From: Bacteroidota bacterium
GTDB lineage: Bacteria; Bacteroidota; Rhodothermia; Rhodothermales; UBA10348
DNA: 7,716 bases
Assembly: GCA_024640835.1 (NCBI GenBank)
Contig: JAHEEH010000072.1
Location: 1-7,716 of the forward strand
Direction of reading: 5' to 3'
The position numbers were made by a program, and so were the translations under genes. The notes beneath the pieces were generated by a model, which worked only from the letters and a program-made list of their open reading frames with translations, was not told where the DNA came from and did no database searches. Shown here one piece after another: positions 1 to 6,421 of this stretch. Position 1 is the stretch's first letter. The number at the start of each line of letters is the position of its first letter.

Positions 1-821
1 ACATTTCGGACCTGTCGTGGACCAAGAAGGTCCGTCATCCGAGCGAGATGATCCGAAAGGGCCAGGAACTGGACGTCGTCGTGCTGAACATCGACAGCCA
101 GGACCGTCGCATCTCGCTGGGACACAAGCAGGTCGATACGAACCCCTGGAACCAGTTCGGACAGGTCTACGCGGAGGGTTCGGTCACCGAGGGCAAGGTC
201 GTCCGGCTCGAGGACAAGGGAATCATCGTCGAGCTCCCGATGGAGGTCGAGGCCTTCATTCCCCAGGGCGAGCTTCGCAACGCGACCCACTTCGGTACCT
301 CGTATCGGGAGGGCGACGACCTGAAGGAGCTCATCGTCATCCGCTTTGATGCCGTGGAGAAGGAGATCGTGGTCTCCGAGACCGCTGCCGAGCGGGCCGA
401 GGCCTACCAGGCAAGGCAGGCCGAGCGCCGGGAGCGCGAGGTGGAGAGGCAGCAGGAGCGTCGTGACATCGAGAGATATGCCAAGCCCAGCAGTGCCGGC
501 GCGTCGGGACCCACGACGCTCGGTGAGTTGAGTGATCTCGGTGCTCTGAAGAAGCAGATGCAGAAGGCGGAGAAGGAGGCCCAGGCGGCCGCCGACGAGG
601 AGGCCCAGGCGGCCGCCGCGGAAGCGGAAGATGCCCCGGCCGAAGTCGACGCTGCTGCCACCGAGGCATCGGCAGACGCCATCCCTGAAGAAGCCGAGGA
701 GCCCAAGGCGAAGGCCAAGGCAAAACCCAAGGCAAAACGGGCCAGCAAGAAGAAGGAGGAAGAGCCCACCGAGGAGGCTGCGGCCGCCGAGGAGGACTCG
801 AAGGAGTCGGCCGACGGTTGA
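1..821 (+). CDS. rpsA: 30S ribosomal protein S1, C-terminal part (5' end outside window)
   Basis: S1 helps the 30S subunit bind and unfold mRNA through repeated OB-fold S1 domains. The reading frame is open from base 3 (HISDLSW-type start of an S1 repeat), so the gene enters from the left. The window holds 272 residues. Residues 1-42 finish one S1 domain and end in the family-typical RRISLGHKQ. Residues 56-126 form the last S1 domain (VTEGKVVRLEDKGIIVEL, then EAFIPQGEL). From about 128 the protein becomes a charged, Arg/Glu-rich helical stretch and then a low-complexity Ala/Glu tail, a Lys/Ala segment near residues 225-243 and an acidic end. The tail is probably disordered. Long tails of this kind occur in S1 of Bacteroidota and Gemmatimonadota-like bacteria, which is family knowledge rather than proof of taxonomy. 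The gene is followed directly by an intrinsic terminator. The identification is secure; the exact S1 repeat number is unknown. Confidence 0.93.
   Translation, partial: ISDLSWTKKVRHPSEMIRKGQELDVVVLNIDSQDRRISLGHKQVDTNPWNQFGQVYAEGSVTEGKVVRLEDKGIIVELPMEVEAFIPQGELRNATHFGTSYREGDDLKELIVIRFDAVEKEIVVSETAAERAEAYQARQAERREREVERQQERRDIERYAKPSSAGASGPTTLGELSDLGALKKQMQKAEKEAQAAADEEAQAAAAEAEDAPAEVDAAATEASADAIPEEAEEPKAKAKAKPKAKRASKKKEEEPTEEAAAAEEDSKESADG
574..618 (+). repeat. Two tandem 24-bp units inside the S1 tail
   Basis: Bases 574-594 and 598-618 are an identical 21-bp block, offset by 24 bp. In the rpsA frame each unit encodes an EAQAAA-type octapeptide, so the duplication keeps the frame. It looks like slippage or unequal recombination within the Ala/Glu-rich tail and changes only tail length. 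Confidence 0.8.
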
Positions 822-841
822 CGCTTCTCGAATGATCCCGG

Positions 842-873
842 AAAGGGGCGGCCGATCCCGGCCGCCCCTTTTT
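842..873 (+). terminator. Rho-independent terminator of rpsA
   Basis: Bases 842-854 pair perfectly with 859-871 (13 bp, GC-rich core GGGGCGGCCG), closed by a 4-nt loop ATCC at 855-858 and followed by a T run ending at 873. It lies 20 bp after the rpsA stop, so it should end rpsA transcription and separate it from the HD gene. The helix is close to symmetric but has no A tract long enough to make a convincing terminator for the minus strand. Confidence 0.93.
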
Positions 874-888
874 CGTATACGGTCCCTC

Positions 889-894
889 TATCCT
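889..894 (+). promoter_or_regulatory. Possible -10 element for a leaderless HD-protein mRNA
   Basis: TATCCT ends 7 nt before the ATG at 902, which would place the transcription start at about 901-902. No Shine-Dalgarno-like sequence precedes this ATG, which fits a leaderless transcript. No good -35 box is visible 17 bp upstream, where the terminator T run lies. An alternative -10, TATACG at 876-881, would give a short leader. A promoter is expected here because a strong terminator sits just upstream; which hexamer serves is a guess. Confidence 0.25.
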
Positions 895-901
895 GTGTGA
901 C

Positions 902-1738
902 ATGGCCGAATCGTCCCCCTTTCCCGACTGGAGGGTGCACGCTCCGAAGGAGCAGAGCCTGGAACGCGCCCTGCTCGATCGCGCGACCGGCCCGGCCCGC
1001 GAGGTCCTGGAGCATCTGCTGAGCGACGAGGAAGTGTATCTCTATCACTCCTACGCCAACTCGGTATCGGTGCGACGCCTCGGGTACAACGACCACGGGC
1101 CCGTGCACGCCCGCATCACGACCTATAACGCCCTGAAGCTCCTGCAGAAGCTGCATGCGGCCGGCGTAAAGACGTCGCTCGAGGCCGAGCAGGTCGGCTC
1201 CTTCGACGACAGCCAGGTAGCGGTGGTCCTGGGGTGTTTTCTGCACGACGTGGGAATGGCCGTTACCCGTGATTCCCACGAGTGGCATTCGATTCATCTG
1301 GCCGATCCCGTGATCGGCAGGATTCTCGAGCGGGTCTACCCCGACGACCTGGCGAGGAGGGTGATGCTGCGTTCGCTCGCTCACGAGGTCATCATCGGGC
1401 ACATGGGACACTCGAGGATCCACTCCGTCGAAGCCGGAACCGTTCTGGTGGCCGACGGGACCGACATGACGCGGGGGCGCTCGCGGATTCCCATGAACAT
1501 GGAGCACGACCCGGCCGTGGGCGACATGCACCGCTATTCGGCCGGATCGATCACGCGGGTGGAGATCGGCGAGGGGGAAGCCAAGCCGGTCCGGATCACG
1601 ATCCTTATGGAGGACCGCACGGGGCTCTTCCAGGTCGAGGAGGTACTCATGGGCAAGGTCAAACAGTCTCCCATCATGAGGTACCTGGAAATCTGCGCGG
1701 TCGTGGAAGATCAGGCTCCGATGTTTTACCTGCGCTGA
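902..1738 (+). CDS. HD-superfamily metal-dependent phosphohydrolase
   Basis: The 278-residue protein has the H...HD...D pattern of HD-domain phosphohydrolases, which use a metal centre to hydrolyse phosphate esters. Likely metal ligands are His69 (in NDHGPVHA), His115-Asp116 (in CFLHDVGMA) and Asp185 (in VADGTDM). His161 and His167, between them, could complete a two-metal site. Residues about 212-278 form a separate beta-rich C-terminal part with a conserved-looking DRTGLFQVEEVL segment. This combination resembles a family I associate with methanogens and other archaea and some bacteria; the substrate is not known to me. There is no signal peptide or membrane segment, so it should be cytosolic. 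The ATG start directly precedes the conserved region and no earlier in-frame start lies after the terminator. The 2-phosphoglycerate kinase-like gene follows 93 bp downstream on the same strand, so a role linked to a phosphorylated metabolite or nucleotide is possible but is inference. Confidence 0.82.
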   Translation: MAESSPFPDWRVHAPKEQSLERALLDRATGPAREVLEHLLSDEEVYLYHSYANSVSVRRLGYNDHGPVHARITTYNALKLLQKLHAAGVKTSLEAEQVGSFDDSQVAVVLGCFLHDVGMAVTRDSHEWHSIHLADPVIGRILERVYPDDLARRVMLRSLAHEVIIGHMGHSRIHSVEAGTVLVADGTDMTRGRSRIPMNMEHDPAVGDMHRYSAGSITRVEIGEGEAKPVRITILMEDRTGLFQVEEVLMGKVKQSPIMRYLEICAVVEDQAPMFYLR

Positions 1739-1773
1739 CGGCCACAGGGGCACTCCACTCGAACACCCGTACG

Positions 1774-1779
1774 TATACT
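1774..1779 (+). promoter_or_regulatory. Possible -10 element upstream of the kinase gene
   Basis: TATACT matches the sigma-70 -10 consensus at five of six positions and lies in the 93-bp gap between the HD gene and the kinase gene. It would give a leader of about 46 nt. No convincing -35 box sits 16-18 bp upstream. The core GTATAC (1773-1778) also occurs at 875-880, upstream of the HD gene. The kinase could equally be transcribed from the HD-gene promoter. Confidence 0.25.
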
Positions 1780-1831
1780 TCCACCGCGCGCCGACCCGAT
1801 CCGCACTCACTCGCGCACCGACAGGTACCCC

Positions 1832-3034
1832 ATGGGTGAAAAGACCGGCAAGTTGATCGTCGTCGATGACCGCGAGGAAAGCCGCGTCCCGTTCCTTCGC
1901 GGCATTCTCACGCGCTCGCTTCAGCAGGCCGGACTGGGTTTCGAGGAGGCATACGAAGTGGCCTCGGCGATTCGTGACGAATTGCAGGATGAGGAGGAGA
2001 TCGTTTCCGCCCAGCTTCGCCGTCGCGTGGCCGAGCGCCTGAAGGCCGACGGCTTCGCGGAGGTGGCGGCCCGATACACGGCGCCGCGCGAGGAGCGGGC
2101 CGTCATCAAGGTGGAAGGTCGGAATGGGGAGATCTCGCCTCTGTCCAAGGGGCTCCTCGGACAATCGATGGAGATCTGCGGACTCCCGCGGGACGAAACC
2201 TACGCGGTTGCCGCCGAGGTCGAATACCGCATGATCCGGGATCAGGTGAGGAAAACCTCGAGCGCGGATGTCGGGCGGCTGACGGCGCGGGTTCTCCGTC
2301 AGCGCGTCGGAGAAAGGGCGGCGGAGCGGTACATACGCTGGGTCGTCTTCACGCACAGCGGCGATCCGCTGATCCTGATGGTCGGCGGCACCACGGGGTG
2401 CGGCAAGAGCACCCTTTCGGCGACGCTCGCGCACCGGCTGGGCATCGTCCGCACCCAGTCGACGGACATGCTTCGGGAAGTGATGCGCCTCATGGTGCCG
2501 TCCAGGCTGGTGCCGTCGCTGCACCAGTCATCCTTCGGGGCGCATCGCGTGCTCCCGAGGTGGCGCGACGACGATGATCGCACGATCGAGCCACACATGA
2601 TCGACGGCTACCTGACCCAGTCCAGCGAGGTGGCTATCGCCATCGAGGGCGTGTTCAGGCGGGCCGTGAAAGAGAACGTCTCCCTGATTCTCGAGGGTGT
2701 CCACATTTCCCCCTCGCTTCAGCGACGGTTGTCGAAGGAGAAGGGACCCGTCATGGTACCCATCCTGCTCGCCGCGCTTAAGAAGAAGAAGCTTCGGCAT
2801 CAGCTCGAGGGACGCGGGCAGCACGTTCCCGGACGGCGCGCCGAGCGCTACCTGGACCATTTCGACGAGATCTGGCAGCTCCAGACCTACCTCCTTTCGG
2901 AAGCGGACCGATACGGCGTGCAGATCGTGCAGAACACCTCGGTCGACGACTCCGTGCGACAGGTCATGGAAACCGTCTCGGACGAGCTGGCAGGACGCTA
3001 CAGTGCCGATCCGGACGACGCCTTCGGCACGTGA
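1832..3034 (+). CDS. 2-phosphoglycerate kinase-like protein with two ATP-cone-like domains
   Basis: The 400-residue protein joins regulatory ATP-cone-like modules to a P-loop kinase. The Walker A motif is GGTTGCGKST at 185-194, followed by STDMLREVM (210-218), an ILEGVHISP strand (286-294) and a GRRAERYLDHFDEIW segment (334-348). Together these match the 2-phosphoglycerate kinase family, which phosphorylates 2-phosphoglycerate to 2,3-diphosphoglycerate; in thermophilic methanogens this is the first step to the thermoprotectant cyclic 2,3-diphosphoglycerate. The N-terminal half holds two similar units, about 7-82 and 91-167. Each has a beta-hairpin, then PxxxGxLxxSxxxxGL (20-35 and 103-118), then helices. 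No cyclic diphosphoglycerate synthetase is in the window, so the product's fate is unknown, and a different small phosphorylated substrate is possible. The ATG is preceded by only a weak AGG at 1823-1825. The gene converges on pstB2, leaving 12 bp between stop codons. Confidence 0.8.
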   Translation: MGEKTGKLIVVDDREESRVPFLRGILTRSLQQAGLGFEEAYEVASAIRDELQDEEEIVSAQLRRRVAERLKADGFAEVAARYTAPREERAVIKVEGRNGEISPLSKGLLGQSMEICGLPRDETYAVAAEVEYRMIRDQVRKTSSADVGRLTARVLRQRVGERAAERYIRWVVFTHSGDPLILMVGGTTGCGKSTLSATLAHRLGIVRTQSTDMLREVMRLMVPSRLVPSLHQSSFGAHRVLPRWRDDDDRTIEPHMIDGYLTQSSEVAIAIEGVFRRAVKENVSLILEGVHISPSLQRRLSKEKGPVMVPILLAALKKKKLRHQLEGRGQHVPGRRAERYLDHFDEIWQLQTYLLSEADRYGVQIVQNTSVDDSVRQVMETVSDELAGRYSADPDDAFGT

Positions 3035-3046
3035 GAGCGGCGGCGG

Positions 3047-3850
3047 TCAGCCGTAGCGGCCTTCGATATAGTCCGCCGTGCGCTGGTCTTTCGGGGTGAC
3101 GAACAGGTCGTCCGTCTTCCGATGCTCGATCATCCTCCCCATGAGCATGAACGCGCACTCGTCGCTCGCCCGGCGTGCCTGCGCCATGTTGTGGGTGACC
3201 AGGATGATCGTGTAGTCTCCGCGGAGCTTCCAGATGAGATCCTCGATGACCGCGGTCGCCTTGGGGTCGAGTGCGGAACATGGCTCATCCATGAGGATCA
3301 GCGAGGGCTTCAACGGCAGAAGCCGGGCGATGCACAGCTTCTGCTGCTCCTCCAGCGAGAGGGACGTCGCCGCCCGGTCCAGGTGATCCTTGACGCCGTC
3401 CCACAGGAGCACCTCGCGCAGGGCGGACTCGACGACGTCGTCGGCCGCCGATCCGGCCAGGTCGGGGCTGTCCGGTTCGTGCATCCGCTGACCAAACAGG
3501 ATGTTGTCCCGGATGGAGATGGGGAGGGGGTTCGGACGCTGAAACACCATGCCGACCTGCCTGCGGAGCTGCGACAGATCGACCTGTGGATCGTATGCAT
3601 CGTGGCCGAGCACTTCGACGAGCCCCTCGGTACGGACGTATCCGAGCCGCTCATTGATGCGGTTCACGCAGCGCAGTAGCGTGGACTTCCCGCACCCCGA
3701 AGGCCCGATGAGCGACGTGATGATTCCCCTCTTCACGTCCAGGTCCACGTCCATCAGCGCCTGGAACGTCCCGTACCACAGGCTCAGGCTCCTGCAGCGA
3801 ACGGCGATGGACGAGCGGTCGTCCGTGGATCGGAGTGGGATCTCAGCCAA
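3047..3850 (-). CDS. pstB: Phosphate ABC transporter ATP-binding protein, copy 2 (degenerate signature motif)
   Basis: This cytoplasmic ATPase of the Pst phosphate importer is 267 residues from a TTG start. Its Walker A is canonical (GPSGCGKST, 49-57), Q-loop Gln104 lies in MVFQRPNPLP, Walker B with catalytic Glu189 is in ILMDEPCSALDP, and the switch His220 is in VTHNM. The ABC signature, normally LSGGQ, reads LSLEE at 164-168. This is confirmed at codon level (3347-3361) and is not a frame error, because the flanks stay in register (QQKLCIAR). It therefore probably supplies a poor signature to the opposite ATP site. An ATG at 3940 in frame would need 98 bp of overlap with pstB1 and add unrelated sequence. 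The TTG at 3850, 5 nt after a GAGGG, overlaps the pstB1 end by only 8 bp and fits the family's length. It is the last gene of the operon visible here. Confidence 0.92.
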   Translation of the reverse strand: MAEIPLRSTDDRSSIAVRCRSLSLWYGTFQALMDVDLDVKRGIITSLIGPSGCGKSTLLRCVNRINERLGYVRTEGLVEVLGHDAYDPQVDLSQLRRQVGMVFQRPNPLPISIRDNILFGQRMHEPDSPDLAGSAADDVVESALREVLLWDGVKDHLDRAATSLSLEEQQKLCIARLLPLKPSLILMDEPCSALDPKATAVIEDLIWKLRGDYTIILVTHNMAQARRASDECAFMLMGRMIEHRKTDDLFVTPKDQRTADYIEGRYG

Positions 3851-4628
3851 AACGACCCTCGATGTAGTCCACGGTTTCCCGGTGCCGGGCGCGGCCGGTG
3901 AACAGATCCTCTGTGACTCCCACTTCGACGAGCGATCCATCCAGAAAGAAGGCCGTCCGATCGGCGAGCCGACGGGCCTGCTGAACGAGGTTGGTCACCA
4001 GGAGGATGGTCAGCTCGCTGCGAAGCTCGCGTAGCACGTCTTCGATCTTCATCGTGGTGACGGGATCTACCGCGATCGAGAACTCGTCGAGCATCAGGAG
4101 GACCGGATCCTGGGACAGCGCGCGCGCAATCGTAAGGCGTTGCTGCTGCCCGCCGCTCAGCATGGAGCCCAGGGTGTCCAATCGGTCTTTTACTTCTTCC
4201 CAGAGGGCCGCGCGTCGGAGATACCGCTCCACGAGGACGTCCAGGTCCGCCTTCTTGGACACGCCGCGGAGGCGTGGTGCGAACGCGACGTTTTCGTAGA
4301 CGGACAGGGGCAGCCCGACGGGAAGAGGGAAGACCACGCCGATCTGGCGCCTGAGCGCGAAGGTATTGCGCCACCTGGCGACGTCACGCCCCATGAATCG
4401 AACGGCGCCATCCACCTTAATCGCGTCGTTGAACTGGTCCATGCGGTTGACGGCCTGGAGGAACGTCGTCTTCCCCGCGTTCGCCGGCCCGATGATGCCG
4501 AAGATCTCGTTCTGCCTCACCGTCAGTGTCACGCCGGACAGGGCCACATGCCTGCCGTACGAAACCGTGAGATCGTCGACTTCGAGCAGGGAGTTCCCGC
4601 CGGACTCCGTCCTTTCTGGACCTACCAT
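3843..4628 (-). CDS. pstB: Phosphate ABC transporter ATP-binding protein, copy 1 (degenerate Q- and H-loops)
   Basis: This is a second PstB-type ATPase of 261 residues, homologous to its neighbour along its whole length. Both end in the PstB-typical DYIEGR-FG/YG. Its Walker A, GPANAGKTT (47-55), keeps the GxxxxGK[ST] core. The signature LSGGQQQR (157-164) is perfect, and Walker B with Glu182 is present (LLMLDEF). Two catalytic-cycle residues are altered. The Q-loop Gln is Pro101 (VVFPLP where VFQKP is usual), and the switch His is Asn213 (VTNLVQQA where VTHNMQQA is usual). The residue after the catalytic Glu is Phe instead of Pro. It probably binds ATP but hydrolyses it poorly at its own Walker site. 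The chosen ATG overlaps the pstA end by 7 bp and follows a GGAAG. The in-frame ATG at 4946 would lie deep inside pstA and is rejected. A homodimer or another ABC role is possible but less likely given the operon position. Confidence 0.92.
   Translation of the reverse strand: MVGPERTESGGNSLLEVDDLTVSYGRHVALSGVTLTVRQNEIFGIIGPANAGKTTFLQAVNRMDQFNDAIKVDGAVRFMGRDVARWRNTFALRRQIGVVFPLPVGLPLSVYENVAFAPRLRGVSKKADLDVLVERYLRRAALWEEVKDRLDTLGSMLSGGQQQRLTIARALSQDPVLLMLDEFSIAVDPVTTMKIEDVLRELRSELTILLVTNLVQQARRLADRTAFFLDGSLVEVGVTEDLFTGRARHRETVDYIEGRFG
3856..3860 (-). promoter_or_regulatory. Ribosome binding site fixing the TTG start of pstB2
   Basis: On the minus strand GAGGG lies 5 nt before TTG (3850-3848), inside the end of pstB1. 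No ATG or GTG occurs in frame between here and the conserved ABC domain, so this site decides the start. The overlap suggests translational coupling to pstB1. Confidence 0.6.
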
Positions 4629-5491
4629 CGCTTCCGGCCCCTCAGCACCATTCGAAAACCGATGGAGAGGGCATTCATGGACAGGACGATCGCGATCAGC
4701 ACGAGCGCCACACCGTAGGGCACGCCCTCGGGAACACCCGGAACCTGGGTCGACAGGACGAAGAGGTGAAGGGAAAGCGCCATGGTCTGGTCGTAGACAC
4801 TCTCGGGAAGGAACGGCAGGAAGAAGGCCGCACCCGTGAACATGATGGGGGCGGTTTCGCCGGCCGTTCGGGACACTTCCAGTATCACTCCCGTCAGGAT
4901 GCCGCTCACCGAGTTCGGGAGGACGACCTTGCGGATCGTCTGCCAACGCGTGGCGCCGAGCGCCCAGCAGGCCTCGCGGAACGCCCTGGGAACCGCCTGC
5001 AGTGATTCACGCGTCGAGACGATCACGACGGGGAGCGCCATGATGCCGAGCGTCAGGCTCGCCGCGAGGATCGACGTGCCGAACCGGAAGAAGAGGACGA
5101 ACGCCCCGACCCCGAAAAGGGCGTGGACAATGGACGGAACGCCCGCCAGGTTGATGATCGCGAGATTGATGGCCCGCGTGAGCCAGTTGTCCCTCGCGTA
5201 TTCGCTCAGGTAGATGGCCGCGGCAATCCCGAGCGGCACGGAAAAGACGAGCGCCAGCGAGACGAGGAAGATGGTACCGAGGAGAGCCGGAAAGATGCCG
5301 CCGGCCGTCATCCCCTGTCTCGGGAATTCGAAAAGGAAGCTCCACGAGATCACGGGGGCGCCGTGATGGACGAGCAGGCCCAGGATGATGGCAACCGGCA
5401 GAATGAGCAGCAGGGTCATCACCAGGAAGAGCAGCCGCCATCGCCGCTGGATCCTGGCGTTCCGGTCGTTGAGCGCAGATGCCTGGAACAT
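4622..5491 (-). CDS. pstA: Phosphate ABC transporter permease PstA
   Basis: PstA is one of the two inner-membrane subunits that form the phosphate channel with PstC. The 289-residue protein has about six hydrophobic segments, roughly at residues 18-41, 67-95, 107-135, 140-160, 196-222 and 258-280. The EAA loop that docks on the ATPase is at 173-192 (EACWALGATRWQ, ending VVLP). Other family features are VPSIVHALFG (118-127), LPVVIVSTRE (153-162) and SRTAGETAPI (207-216). Length is normal for PstA. The ATG lies 3 bp after the pstC stop, and a purine-rich AGGAAGAAG (5498-5506) precedes it. Its end overlaps pstB1 by 7 bp, so the two are probably translationally coupled. Confidence 0.95.
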   Translation of the reverse strand: MFQASALNDRNARIQRRWRLLFLVMTLLLILPVAIILGLLVHHGAPVISWSFLFEFPRQGMTAGGIFPALLGTIFLVSLALVFSVPLGIAAAIYLSEYARDNWLTRAINLAIINLAGVPSIVHALFGVGAFVLFFRFGTSILAASLTLGIMALPVVIVSTRESLQAVPRAFREACWALGATRWQTIRKVVLPNSVSGILTGVILEVSRTAGETAPIMFTGAAFFLPFLPESVYDQTMALSLHLFVLSTQVPGVPEGVPYGVALVLIAIVLSMNALSIGFRMVLRGRKRW

Positions 5492-5494
5492 GAC

Positions 5495-6421
5495 CTACTT
5501 CTTCCTGATGCCCCTGACCACGAGGTCGGCCGTCAGATTGATGGCGAACGTGATGAGGAAGAGAAACAGCCCGAGTGTGAAGAGGGCGCCGTAGTGATCG
5601 GACCCGACGGCCGTCTCGCCGAGTTCGGCCGCGATGGTCGCGGTGAGCGCCCTCACGGAGTCGAATATGCTGGTCGGCAGGTTGATGGAATGGCCGCTGG
5701 CCATGAGAACGGCCATGGTTTCTCCGAACCCGCGGCCCACGCCCAGCAGCACTGCGGACGCGAGCCCGTTGCGGGCGGCGGGCAGCACGACCCTTCGAAT
5801 GACCTGCCAACGCGTGGCGCCCATCGCCTCGGCGGCCTCCCTGTACCGATCGGGAACGGCCTTGAGGGCATCTTCCGCGATCGTGGTCATGATGGGCGCG
5901 GCCATGAGCCCCAGGATGATTCCGGCGTTCAGGACGTTCAGGCCGACCGACACGTCGAAGACGTCGATGATGAGCTTATTCATGATCGAGAGCCCGATGA
6001 AGCCCCACACGACCGACGGGATCGCCGCGAGCAGCTCGACGAGCACCTTCAGGGTCTCACGCGTGCGGCCCCGTGCGAATTCGGCGATGTAGACCGCGGC
6101 TCCGAGCGAGAACGGGATCGCCACGATCATCGCCATCCCGGTGACCGAGGCGGTGCCCACGATGAGGGCCAGCGCGCCGAACGTCGGGTTGCTGTTCGAG
6201 GTGGGAGCCCAGCGGATGGACCCGAAGAACTCCGCGAAGGAGAATCGAGAGAAGACGAAGGACAGGCCTTCCCGTGCGATGAATGCGAAGATCCCCAGGA
6301 TGAAGACGATCGCCGAGATACCCGCGACGAACATGAGGACCTGGGCCGCCTTGTCGGCCGCCCAGGCGCCGTCCAGGCGATCCAGCGCCGGGCGCCGGGT
6401 CGGGAAAGCGTCGGAGCTCAT
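5495..6421 (-). CDS. pstC: Phosphate ABC transporter permease PstC
   Basis: PstC pairs with PstA to form the transmembrane pore of the Pst importer. The protein has 308 residues. A cytoplasmic N-terminus is followed by a first membrane helix at about 26-49, then the extracytoplasmic segment typical of PstC (about 52-80, including FFGSIRWAPTS). Further helices follow at about 82-112, 125-150, 163-182, 217-240 and 278-302. The EAA loop is at 195-214 (EAAEAMGATRWQ, ending VVLP), and GRGFGETMAVLM (229-240) is a strong PstC hallmark. The ATG overlaps the stop of the upstream phoU fusion gene as ATGA (4 bp), with GAGGG just upstream (6425-6429), so coupled translation is likely. Distinguished from PstA by the GFGETMAV motif and its N-terminal extension. 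Confidence 0.95.
   Translation of the reverse strand: MSSDAFPTRRPALDRLDGAWAADKAAQVLMFVAGISAIVFILGIFAFIAREGLSFVFSRFSFAEFFGSIRWAPTSNSNPTFGALALIVGTASVTGMAMIVAIPFSLGAAVYIAEFARGRTRETLKVLVELLAAIPSVVWGFIGLSIMNKLIIDVFDVSVGLNVLNAGIILGLMAAPIMTTIAEDALKAVPDRYREAAEAMGATRWQVIRRVVLPAARNGLASAVLLGVGRGFGETMAVLMASGHSINLPTSIFDSVRALTATIAAELGETAVGSDHYGALFTLGLFLFLITFAINLTADLVVRGIRKK

Noticed and set aside
404..2524. Very long open frame (706 codons) on the minus strand across rpsA tail, HD gene and kinase gene
   Set aside because: It lies opposite three recognisable genes, its translation shows no family motif and is rich in Arg/His/Pro, and long antisense open frames are common in GC-rich DNA.
4629..4946. N-terminal extension of pstB1 from an in-frame ATG at 4946
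   Set aside because: It would overlap 325 bp of pstA, and the added residues do not resemble any ABC ATPase; the ATG at 4628 fits the family and has a purine-rich site upstream.
4940..5821. Identical 18-bp sequence at 4940-4957 and 5804-5821
   Set aside because: Both copies encode the conserved GATRWQ part of the EAA loop in PstA and PstC. The identity reflects protein conservation plus codon bias, not a mobile or regulatory repeat.
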